A stretch of DNA of 7,794 nucleotides from Desulfobacteraceae bacterium (lineage in GTDB: Bacteria; Desulfobacterota; DSM-4660; Desulfatiglandales; HGW-15), in assembly GCA_003819975.1 (NCBI GenBank), contig RPPU01000204.1, forward strand, positions 1 through 7,794, written 5' to 3'. A program made the translations under genes and the position numbers. Shown here one piece after another: positions 1-4,900 of the stretch (its first letter is position 1; each line of letters starts with the position of its first letter). The notes under the pieces were generated by a model that saw nothing but the letters and a program-made list of their open reading frames with translations, ran no database searches and was not told the DNA's origin.

Positions 1-2
1 AC

Positions 3-626
3 GATCGCTCCTATCAAGGTTATATCGCCTTAACCCAAAGCCTTATTTTGAATTACGGCCTCCGGGACAAAGTGATCCTAATGGGTCGCGGCGGCAATTT
101 TCTCTTCAAAGGCATTCCCTATGTTTTGCGGATTCGGACTTTTTTACCCCTGGAGGAAAGAATCAAACGAACCACCCGGGAACGGGAAATCTCCCAAGAT
201 ACCGCGCAATGGCTGGTCAACAAAGCAGATAGCGAAATGGCTCGGGCCGTCTATTTGATTTACGGTAAAAAATGGGACGATCCCGCGGAATACGACTTGG
301 TGCTTGACTTGCAGTCAGGGACCGAAGAAACGTTGACCCGCACCGTAAGCGATCTTTTGGAGCAAAAAGAAAAAGCCGCCACCGCGGAAGCCCGTCAAGT
401 CTTGCACTTGCGCGCGCTGGCCGCCAAGGTCAAGGCCGGTATCGTCGCCGACCCGCAATTCCTGGTGCCCACGCTGGATGTTGAAGTGGTCGGAGACAAA
501 CTCGTGCTTCGCGGGGTCATTCATAATCCCCAGGAACACCAAAAGATCGAAGAAGAGGCCAAGAAATTGGCCGGAACGGTTCCCATTAAATGCGAGCTGC
601 ATTACCGCGGGCTTAAGGGAAAGTAA
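3..626 (+). CDS. Cytidylate kinase-like protein with C-terminal BON-like domain (5' partial)
   Basis: The reading frame is open to the left window edge, so this is the last 207 residues of a longer protein; the internal TTG at 48 is not the likely start. The first ~105 residues match the cytidylate kinase-like family (P-loop NMP kinase fold): a GRGGNF segment, an LPLEERIKRTTREREIS lid-like region, an NKADSEMARAVYLIYGK segment and a KWDDPAEYDLVLDL motif. The Walker A loop would lie upstream, outside the window. After a charged helix, residues ~138-204 (from VKAGIVADPQF to ELHYRG) look like a BON domain, with alternating strands around the VVGDKLVLRGVI segment. BON domains are usually linked to membrane or phospholipid binding. 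Role and substrate are unknown: members of this family are often annotated as CMP kinase-like without proof. Downstream is a 303-bp gap holding an inverted repeat and the riboswitch, so this gene is probably not co-transcribed with cobT. Confidence 0.75.
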   Translation, partial: DRSYQGYIALTQSLILNYGLRDKVILMGRGGNFLFKGIPYVLRIRTFLPLEERIKRTTREREISQDTAQWLVNKADSEMARAVYLIYGKKWDDPAEYDLVLDLQSGTEETLTRTVSDLLEQKEKAATAEARQVLHLRALAAKVKAGIVADPQFLVPTLDVEVVGDKLVLRGVIHNPQEHQKIEEEAKKLAGTVPIKCELHYRGLKGK

Positions 627-629
627 GTC

Positions 630-661
630 AATTTGAAATTTCAGATGTCAGATTTCAAATT
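630..661. repeat. AT-rich inverted repeat after the kinase gene
   Basis: Perfect 10-bp arms, AATTTGAAAT (630-639) and ATTTCAAATT (652-661), flank a 12-nt loop that itself contains a TCAGATGTCAG near-repeat. It starts four bases after the TAA stop of the kinase gene (624-626). No T-run follows, so it is not a classic intrinsic terminator, though it could protect the 3' end. The promoter for the riboswitch transcript should lie in or just after this element; a weak TTTCAG (639-644), 17-nt spacer, TAAAAT (662-667) match is visible but not convincing. Confidence 0.5.
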
Positions 662-683
662 TAAAATCTGTATTTATTAAATT

Positions 684-845
684 ATCGATGCCTATAAACC
701 CAGAGGGAAACCGGTGTAAATCCGGTACGGGCCCGCCGCTGTGATTGGGGACGGACCCTGCATGAGTAGCCACTGTTGCGCTGCAGCGCAATGGGAAGGC
801 GCAGGGTTCCGAATGATCCAAGAGTCAGAAGACCTGCCGACAATC
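684..845 (+). promoter_or_regulatory. Cobalamin (adenosylcobalamin-type) riboswitch
   Basis: The region carries the ordered conserved blocks of the B12 riboswitch. GAGGGAAACCGGTG (703-716) and AAATCCGGTACGGGCCCGCCGCTGTG (718-743 region) form the P3 hairpin and core. GGACCCTGCATGAG is followed by GAGTAGCCACTG (764-775), then ATGGGAAGGCGCAGGG (791-806). The 3' end holds AAGAGTCAGAAGACCTGCC (820-838), which contains the B12 box. GGACCCTGC (753-761) pairs with GCAGGGTTCC (801-810) apart from one bulge. A perfect 16-nt palindrome (776-791, TTGCGCTGCAGCGCAA) forms a side hairpin. Boundaries are approximate because the P1 stem is AT-rich. It sits directly upstream of cobT, so it most likely represses B12 lower-ligand activation when cobalamin is abundant. 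Confidence 0.93.
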
Positions 846-867
846 TGTGTTCAGGGGAAATGGTACA

Positions 868-901
868 TCCCCAAGCGTTTTCCGCTTGGGGATTTTTTTT
901 T
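868..901 (+). terminator. Riboswitch expression-platform intrinsic terminator
   Basis: A perfect 10-bp stem, TCCCCAAGCG (868-877) with CGCTTGGGGA (883-892), closes a 5-nt loop and is followed by nine T residues (893-901). It lies between the B12 aptamer and the cobT ribosome binding site, as expected for transcriptional control. GGGGA at 854-858 can pair with TCCCC at 868-872 instead, which is a plausible antiterminator that would break the terminator stem when ligand is absent; this alternative pairing is inference. Confidence 0.9.
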
Positions 902-929
902 ATACTTAACCGATCAAGGAGATATAAAA

Positions 930-2012
930 ATGACTGCTTATGAAAACAAATTAGAAACAATCGCCCGGGACATTCAACCGTTGGACCCGATCTGGCTGGC
1001 CAAAGCCCGCGAACGCACGGCTCAACTGCTTATGCCGACCCGGGCCCTGGGCCGGTTGCACGATATTTCCGAGCAAATCTGCGCCATTCAAAAAACCCTG
1101 CAACCCTCCCTTGACCGCAAAGCTTTTGTGGTCATGGCCGGCGATCATGGGGTCACGGCCGAAGGAGTCAGCGCCTATCCGCAGGAAGTGACGGGGTCAA
1201 TGGTCCGCACCTTTCTGGCCGGCGGAGCCGGGATCAATGTGCTTGCCGCCCAAATCCAGGCGGATATGATCGTGGTGGACATGGGGGTTATCTCCGATCT
1301 GAGCTTCCCGGAATTGGAAACCGAGAACCGCTTGTTCATTCATAAAATAGCTCGCGGCACGTTCAATCTGGCCCAAGGACCTGCCATGACCCGCGAACAA
1401 GCCGCCCAATCCGTCTACACCGGTTTTCAGATCGCGACCCGGCTCTTTGAAAAAGGCGTGCACATTCTGGGCACCGGCGACATGGGTATCGGCAACACCA
1501 CTCCGGCCGCGGCGATCGGCGTAGTGCTTTGCAACAGCAGTCCGGAAGCCATGACCGGTCGCGGCGCGGGCGTGGACGATGCCGGTCTCATTCGGAAAAT
1601 AAAAGCCGTTCAAAACGGCTTGAATATCAATCGGCCCGATCCCCGGGACGGTTTGGATGTTTTATCCAAAGTGGGCGGATTCGAAATCGGCGGCATTGCC
1701 GGACTGGTATTGGCCGGGGCTTTTCACCAACGCCCGGTGGTGATCGACGGTTTCATCTCCACGGCCGGCGCCCTGATCGCAAACTCTTTATCCCCCGGAG
1801 TTAGGCCTTATTTGCTTGCGGGCCATTGCTCCAAAGAGCCCGGACATGGCTTGATGTTAAAACACTTGGGTCTGGCGTCGATCCTGGACCTCGGCATGGG
1901 CTTGGGCGAAGGTGCCGGCGGCGCTTTAGCCATGAATATCATTGAAGGGGCCTTACGGATTTTTAAAAACATGCTGACCTTTGAACAGGCCGGGGTTGCC
2001 AATAAAGAATAG
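930..2012 (+). CDS. cobT: Nicotinate-nucleotide--dimethylbenzimidazole phosphoribosyltransferase (CobT), divergent
   Basis: CobT transfers the phosphoribosyl group of nicotinate mononucleotide to a lower-ligand base such as dimethylbenzimidazole, giving the alpha-riboside phosphate for the cobalamin nucleotide loop. The ATG at 930 is chosen because AAGGAG (916-921) lies 8 nt upstream; the frame is open further upstream, but only through the riboswitch and terminator. The product has 360 residues, near the family's usual length. Visible motifs are AGDHGV (~70-75), GVSAYPQEVT (~79-88), AGGAGINVLA (~97-106), GDMGIGNTT (~183-191), TGRGAGVDDAGL (~199-210), VIDGFISTAGAL (~271-282), AGHCSKEPGHG (~297-307) and GLGEGAGGALAM (~324-335), with E327 matching the catalytic glutamate of Salmonella CobT. 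Three normally conserved spots differ: GDMGIGN in place of GEMGIGN (D184), PTRALG in place of PPGSLG (35-40), and MGLGEGAG in place of MRLGEGTG. No other cob gene is adjacent, and the riboswitch serves this gene alone. Confidence 0.93.
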   Translation: MTAYENKLETIARDIQPLDPIWLAKARERTAQLLMPTRALGRLHDISEQICAIQKTLQPSLDRKAFVVMAGDHGVTAEGVSAYPQEVTGSMVRTFLAGGAGINVLAAQIQADMIVVDMGVISDLSFPELETENRLFIHKIARGTFNLAQGPAMTREQAAQSVYTGFQIATRLFEKGVHILGTGDMGIGNTTPAAAIGVVLCNSSPEAMTGRGAGVDDAGLIRKIKAVQNGLNINRPDPRDGLDVLSKVGGFEIGGIAGLVLAGAFHQRPVVIDGFISTAGALIANSLSPGVRPYLLAGHCSKEPGHGLMLKHLGLASILDLGMGLGEGAGGALAMNIIEGALRIFKNMLTFEQAGVANKE

Positions 2013-2283
2013 AGGATATCGCAAAAAAGTTATTTAAAGAAAAAGAAGGCACCCATTCCCCGCTATTATACAACCGCATGATTCATTTTTTGTTTTTGAG
2101 ATATCCTGCATGATAATGATTGCGGATTTTGGCAGGTTATGGTAAAAATAATGTCGCAATATTCAAATTTCAGACTTTCATCCGAAATCTTATTCAATGT
2201 TTCCTGTAACATATTGGAACGGTTAACAATTTTTATTTCTATCGATCGATGATTTTTTACCTTGCCTAATGGAGGAAAGAGGT
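2013..2283. other. AT-rich intergenic region between cobT and the PilZ gene
   Basis: This 271-bp stretch is clearly more AT-rich than its flanks. It shows no intrinsic terminator after cobT. A long-range inverted repeat is visible: AGGATATCGCA (2013-2023), starting right after the stop codon, against TGAGATATCCT (2097-2107), 10 of 11 pairs. A palindrome ATCGATCGAT lies at 2241-2250. GGAGG at 2271-2275 is the PilZ ribosome binding site. A promoter for the PilZ gene presumably lies here, but no convincing -35/-10 pair was found. An 86-codon minus-strand frame runs through it but looks like chance. Confidence 0.5.
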
Positions 2284-2640
2284 ATGAATCAACCCAACCG
2301 TCGTAAACATGACCGCCAAAAATCACTGAACCTTTTGGACTATGAAATTATCGACGCCAAAGGACGCACCCTGGATCACGGCATGGGCCGAACCCGCAAT
2401 GTCAGCGTCAAAGGTCTTTTGCTGGAAACCCACATTCCGGTGGAAGAAGGCCACACGGTTTTGGTCACGATCGGCTTGGAAGAAGAAGTGGTGGAAATCA
2501 AAGGCAAGATCGTCTATATGAGCCATTCCAAATCGAACCGCTATCGCGTCGGTTTGGAGTTCCTGGAGATGGACCGCAAGGGTTCCCGGATATTAAAAAA
2601 ATACCTGCAAATGTTTGAAGGAAATCAAGCTGCGGCTTAA
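2284..2640 (+). CDS. Stand-alone PilZ-domain protein (putative c-di-GMP receptor)
   Basis: The product of 118 residues is almost entirely one PilZ domain. The c-di-GMP binding signature is intact: RRKHDR near the N-terminus gives R7-x3-R11, and NVSVKG gives the [D/N]xSxxG motif at N39-G44. The strand pattern that follows (VLVTIGLE, VVEIKGKIVYM, YRVGLEFLEM) is typical of the PilZ barrel, with a C-terminal helix ending in KKYLQMFEGN. The ATG at 2284 is preferred because GGAGG (2271-2275) sits 8 nt upstream; an in-frame ATG at 2269 overlaps that ribosome binding site. Proteins of this kind bind cyclic di-GMP in the cytoplasm and act on partners such as the flagellar motor, exopolysaccharide synthesis or transcription. 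The gene points toward the flagellar cluster (convergent, stop to stop 82 bp), so a motility link is plausible but inferred. It appears monocistronic. Confidence 0.88.
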   Translation: MNQPNRRKHDRQKSLNLLDYEIIDAKGRTLDHGMGRTRNVSVKGLLLETHIPVEEGHTVLVTIGLEEEVVEIKGKIVYMSHSKSNRYRVGLEFLEMDRKGSRILKKYLQMFEGNQAAA

Positions 2641-2681
2641 TGCTTTTCGCGGGTTTCTTTTATCCGCGACATTGATCATTG

Positions 2682-2709
2682 GTAGGGGCGACCGGCCGGT
2701 CGCCCCTAC
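2682..2709. repeat. Perfect 28-bp REP-like palindrome between convergent genes
   Basis: The arms GTAGGGGCGACCGG (2682-2695) and CCGGTCGCCCCTAC (2696-2709) are exact reverse complements with no spacer, giving a GC-rich hairpin of up to 14 bp (fewer once a loop forms). It lies between the PilZ gene stop (2640) and the stop of the FlhB-like gene (2723), where a two-way terminator or 3'-end barrier would be useful, but no T-run follows on either strand. A weaker hairpin precedes it: TCGCGG (2647-2652) with CCGCGA (2664-2669). The palindrome resembles GTAGGGGCG-type repeats I recall from intergenic regions of many unrelated bacteria; that recognition is from memory. Confidence 0.8.
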
Positions 2710-2722
2710 GTTCTAAATCCGA

Positions 2723-2998
2723 TCATCGCCCCATTTTTTTTCGGTTCAACCGATAGACAAAAGCCAGGATCTCGGCCACCACTTTATATAATTCCGCCGG
2801 GATCTCTTCCTCAAGGTCCAATTGCATAAGAGCCCCGACTAAATTTGCGTCTTCCTGAATCGGAATGCCTTCCTGACGCGCCAACTCAATGATGCGCTCG
2901 GCCACCGGGCCGCCGCCTTTGGCCGTTAACCGGGGCGCCCGGTCCTTGCGCGCTTCATATTTCAGAGCCGCCGCTTTTTTGATCTTGTCGTTCTTCAT
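2723..2998 (-). CDS. FlhB C-terminal-like (FlhX/YlqH-type) export switch protein
   Basis: This 91-residue protein matches the cytoplasmic C-terminal part of FlhB, in the EscU/YscU/HrcU family. AAALKYEARKDRAP corresponds to the segment just after the autocleavage site. It continues through LTAKGGGPVAERIIELARQ, GIPIQEDANLVGAL and the EEEIPAELYKVVAEILAFVY ending typical of small FlhB paralogues. There are no membrane helices and no NPTH cleavage motif, so the protein resembles only the cleaved C-terminal fragment. In other bacteria such proteins can partly replace the FlhB C-terminal domain in substrate-specificity switching, and they commonly lie next to fliK, as here. The ATG at 2996-2998 is preceded by AAGG about 7 nt upstream on the - strand. 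Its A-T-G-A also overlaps the stop of a short upstream frame. It is the last gene of the flagellar run, 109 bp downstream of fliK. Confidence 0.88.
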   Translation of the reverse strand: MKNDKIKKAAALKYEARKDRAPRLTAKGGGPVAERIIELARQEGIPIQEDANLVGALMQLDLEEEIPAELYKVVAEILAFVYRLNRKKMGR

Positions 2999-3025
2999 TT
3001 CTCAGCCTTATCCTTTACCATTCCG

Positions 3026-3075
3026 CTGGAACTCCTGTTCCGGTACACTGGAACTCCTGTTCCGGTCGACCGGAA
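3026..3075. repeat. Tandem 19-bp repeat plus overlapping 16-bp palindrome
   Basis: CTGGAACTCCTGTTCCGGT occurs twice exactly, at 3026-3044 and 3048-3066, with a 22-bp period. Each copy contains the inverted repeat GGAAC-TCCT-GTTCC, so each can form a 5-bp hairpin. The second copy runs into a perfect palindrome TTCCGGTCGACCGGAA (3060-3075). On the - strand, which is the transcribed strand here, each copy reads AGGAG in its loop, a strong Shine-Dalgarno-like core. The block fills most of the gap between fliK and the FlhB-like gene. Confidence 0.85.
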
Positions 3076-3078
3076 TAC

Positions 3079-3107
3079 ATGATTTTTCGATCCTATCGAA
3101 AAAACAT
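3079..3107. repeat. Hairpin directly after the fliK stop codon
   Basis: Arms ATGATTTTTCGAT (3079-3091) and ATCGAAAAAACAT (3095-3107) pair at 12 of 13 positions around a 3-nt loop. On the fliK transcript the hairpin begins at the first base after the TAA (3110-3108), reading ATGTTTTTTCGAT. The 5' arm is U-rich and the 3' arm A-rich, the opposite of an intrinsic terminator, so a role in 3'-end protection or pausing is more likely than classic termination. Two similar elements follow the stops of the fliL-like gene and flhG. Confidence 0.75.
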
Positions 3108-4187
3108 TTAGATCACCAAATGAAAAGCAGGCCTGAGTTTTTCCTCGTTGAAAAACGGCTCCAGCCCCAATTCGGTTTTGTCCTTCACGCCGCAATCGAA
3201 CGCCGCCAAATCGATTCCGATTTTCCGGAGGCCCTCCGTCAATAGGGCCTGATTGCTTTTCAAAAAATCGGCTTGCTCCTGCCCGGCGGAGAAAATCTGC
3301 AAATGAATTTTATTGTCTTTAAAGTGGATATGCGCCTCCATCGGGCCCATAGGACAAAATTCCAAAAACAAGACCAGATAAAAAGTGCCGTGGTCTTTTT
3401 TCTTTTTTTCTTTCAAAAAGACTTCGGCCCGGACCAAGTCGTCGGCCAAACCCGGAATAAAAAAAAACGGTCCTATTCCGGCCTTTAGAGCCATCAGATT
3501 CAGCAACTGATTCTGTTCGATGAATTGCAGCGCTTGTTCGACCTTGAGGGACAGAGACTCCCGCTCGCCCACCGGCGCTTGATCGGATTGCAGAGCCTGG
3601 CGCAAAGAAAGGAATAGGGCTTTTAAATCTTCTTTAGCCTGATTTTGGATCCATGGCCCTTTGCCGGTCGTAAAAGCTTTGGCCAATTTTCGTTCCCAAC
3701 TCAATCCGCCGTCCCGAACCAGCCGTTTCATAAAGGCCGCATCGCCCTCGTTTTCTTTGTAAACAAGACCGGAAAGAAGGTGTTTCAGACGCGCCAATAT
3801 TTTTTTTACCGGGCCGGAATGATTTCCGTTGTCGGCCGTCTTCATCAGCTCCGCGAACACGGAATTGATGAGTCCGTGACTGATTTTACCGGGATCCCAT
3901 CTTTGAAAAAGCGGCGCTAATTTGTTTGGATCGCCGACGACTTGCAGGATGAGCTTACTTTCCGTTGATTGAACCCGAAAAAGATAGCCGGTGTTTTCCT
4001 CCAATTCGACGGAACTATAGGCTTTAAATTCACGGCCTTTGGCGCTGACCAGCCACTCATGATCGCCCAGGCTTTTTATAACTTGACCATTGAATCGTTC
4101 GTTGGGTTTGAAAAGAAAATCTTTGGAAATCGCTTTTTGAGCCGGAATTGTTTGAGAAATGGATGGGGGGATGATTTTAGGATTCAT
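3108..4187 (-). CDS. FliK-like flagellar hook-length control protein
   Basis: The 359-residue protein has the layout of a divergent FliK. Residues ~23-90 (KDFLFKPNERFNGQVIKSLGDHEWLV and onward to SKLILQVV) form a small beta-rich domain seen at the N-terminus of many FliK-like proteins. A helical, low-conservation middle follows. The C-terminal domain (~268-335) carries the FliK pattern: FLEFCPMGPMEAHIHF, then KIHLQIFSAGQEQADFLKSN, then LLTEGLRKIGIDLAAFDCGV. FliK is exported, senses hook length, and its C-terminal domain acts on FlhB to switch export from hook to filament proteins; the FlhB C-terminal-like gene just downstream fits this. The ATG at 4187 has no clear Shine-Dalgarno sequence. 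Instead its ATGA overlaps the stop of a 32-codon frame (4282-4184), pointing to translational coupling. The length is on the short side for FliK. There is no sign of frameshift. Confidence 0.78.
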   Translation of the reverse strand: MNPKIIPPSISQTIPAQKAISKDFLFKPNERFNGQVIKSLGDHEWLVSAKGREFKAYSSVELEENTGYLFRVQSTESKLILQVVGDPNKLAPLFQRWDPGKISHGLINSVFAELMKTADNGNHSGPVKKILARLKHLLSGLVYKENEGDAAFMKRLVRDGGLSWERKLAKAFTTGKGPWIQNQAKEDLKALFLSLRQALQSDQAPVGERESLSLKVEQALQFIEQNQLLNLMALKAGIGPFFFIPGLADDLVRAEVFLKEKKKKDHGTFYLVLFLEFCPMGPMEAHIHFKDNKIHLQIFSAGQEQADFLKSNQALLTEGLRKIGIDLAAFDCGVKDKTELGLEPFFNEEKLRPAFHLVI

Positions 4188-4282
4188 GGGCGTTCAAACA
4201 TCAGTAATTTTTTATCGATACCTTCCAAAGGCCGTTTACCCTTTATCGTCAGGTTATAACCTTCACGCATTCTCGTTATCAT
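4184..4282 (-). CDS. Small ORF (32 aa) overlapping the fliK start; function unknown
   Basis: On the - strand an ATG at 4282-4280 opens a 32-codon frame that begins MITRMREGYNL, continues TIKGKRPLEGIDKK and ends LLMFERP-TGA. The TGA (4186-4184) overlaps the fliK ATG (4187-4185) as ATGA, the usual arrangement for translational coupling, and fliK has no ribosome binding site of its own. A GGAAG core lies about 8 nt upstream of the ATG, inside the loop of the REP-like hairpin at 4284-4303; a second ATG five codons in (4270) is an alternative start. The composition is protein-like, rich in K, R, E and G with hydrophobic residues. The frame is blocked upstream by a TAG at 4306-4304, at the edge of the tandem array. 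It may be a true small gene, or the 3' stump of a longer gene cut by repeat insertion. I do not recognise the sequence. Confidence 0.4.
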   Translation of the reverse strand: MITRMREGYNLTIKGKRPLEGIDKKLLMFERP

Positions 4283-4283
4283 C

Positions 4284-4303
4284 AGACGCACTTCCGTGCG
4301 TCT
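4284..4303. repeat. REP-like hairpin AGACGCAC/GTGCGTCT
   Basis: Perfect 8-bp arms, AGACGCAC (4284-4291) and GTGCGTCT (4296-4303), enclose a TTCC loop. It resembles the GTAGAGACGCAC-type intergenic palindromes I recall from many bacterial genomes (recognition from memory). It abuts and slightly overlaps the 8-bp tandem array, so the two may have arrived or spread together. A separate 12-bp palindrome, AGGTTATAACCT, lies nearby at 4251-4262 within the small ORF. Confidence 0.7.
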
Positions 4304-4420
4304 CTACGTTCTCACGTTTTTACCTTCTCACCTTCTCACGTTCTCACGTTCTTACATTCTTACATTCTTACATTCTCACGTTCTCACATTCTCACGTTCT
4401 TACATTCTTACATTCTTACG
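4301..4420. repeat. 8-bp tandem repeat array, 15 units
   Basis: Fifteen consecutive 8-bp units follow the consensus TTCT[C/T]AC[G/A] on the + strand (GAACGTGA or GAATGTAA type on the - strand). Two unit classes alternate in blocks: TTCTCACG at units 2, 5, 6, 10 and 12, and TTCTTACA at units 7-9, 13 and 14. Units 4-9 (4325-4372) and 10-15 (4373-4420) match in order with only three differences, which points to a 48-bp higher-order duplication. The array ends one base before the stop codon of the coiled-coil gene (4424-4422) and separates it from the small ORF and fliK. Because 8 is not a multiple of 3 it cannot encode a simple repeated peptide on this strand. Arrays of this kind change length by slippage. 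Confidence 0.92.
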
Positions 4421-4421
4421 T

Positions 4422-4886
4422 TCACACTTCCGGTTTGGGATGCAATTTCAGGAACAATTCGACTTCACCCAAAGGAATATTCAACTGCCGGGCAATGGCG
4501 TCCTGGGTCAACCCCTGCGCGGACAAGGCTTGCATGGCGCGCTGCCGGTCGTCGACGGGAAGGATCTTCTGCTGGGCCGCGAATAGCTCTTCATGGGTCT
4601 GATGCAGATCCATAATTTTCTTATAACTGGCCTGAGCTTTTGCCAGGCCCTGATCCAACTGGTCCAGCAAGTGCCGGCTGATCTCCCTTTTTTCATGCAA
4701 ATTTTTTTCAAGCATCAGACCGATTTGTTTCATTTCCGTTAATATCGCCTCGGAACGTTTGACGACTTCTTCATATTCCTGCCGGGGCAACGGGCGCTTG
4801 CGAAAAGACCACAAAGCGCCTAAAAGCAATGCCATCAGCACAAAATCGATTACGGTCTGGACAATGACCCAACCGTGGATTTCCAT
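4422..4886 (-). CDS. Membrane-anchored coiled-coil protein with HTH-like C-terminus (DUF2802/DUF6115-like)
   Basis: The 154-residue protein has one N-terminal transmembrane helix (~7-28, IVQTVIDFVLMALLLGALW) followed by a basic FRKR stop-transfer segment. A long charged helix (~36-110), probably a coiled coil, comes next. The C-terminus (~117-147, MQALSAQGLTQDAIARQLNI followed by PLGEVELFLKLH) resembles a helix-turn-helix. This layout matches small uncharacterised proteins in flagellar operons (DUF2802 or DUF6115 type), whose ending of the form G-x-s-x-x-x-I-A-x-x-L-x-x-p-x-G-E-V-E-L is typical. The assignment is by pattern and memory. The function is unknown; the position between fliL/fliA and fliK supports a flagellar role. 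The start lies 14 nt after the stop of the preceding gene, with GGCGGG upstream, so the two are co-transcribed. Its TGA stop touches the 8-bp array. Confidence 0.72.
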   Translation of the reverse strand: MEIHGWVIVQTVIDFVLMALLLGALWSFRKRPLPRQEYEEVVKRSEAILTEMKQIGLMLEKNLHEKREISRHLLDQLDQGLAKAQASYKKIMDLHQTHEELFAAQQKILPVDDRQRAMQALSAQGLTQDAIARQLNIPLGEVELFLKLHPKPEV

Positions 4887-4900
4887 AAAAGCACCCGCCT

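Noticed and set aside
741..929. N-terminal extension of CobT by 63 codons, from a GTG at 741
   Set aside because: This stretch is the riboswitch core and terminator, and a good ribosome binding site precedes the ATG at 930.
1197..1613. A 138-codon - strand frame opposite cobT
   Set aside because: It is a shadow of a well-supported conserved enzyme gene.
2066..2326. An 86-codon - strand frame filling the gap between cobT and the PilZ gene
   Set aside because: It starts inside the PilZ gene on the opposite strand, covers that gene's ribosome binding site, has no recognisable motif and lies in AT-rich DNA; probably chance.
3026..3066. Attachment site or insertion-sequence end
   Set aside because: The 19-bp repeats are adjacent, not flanking any element, and no transposase or integrase is present.
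4301..4420. CRISPR-like array
   Set aside because: Units are 8 bp, contiguous and without spacers; this is a simple tandem repeat and no cas gene is present.
4159..4602. Two overlapping + strand frames rich in H, S, L, T and F (4159-4602 and 4296-4586) that look like a repetitive protein
   Set aside because: They are translations of the 8-bp tandem array plus the antisense of the coiled-coil gene and fliK; the peptide periodicity comes from DNA repeats.
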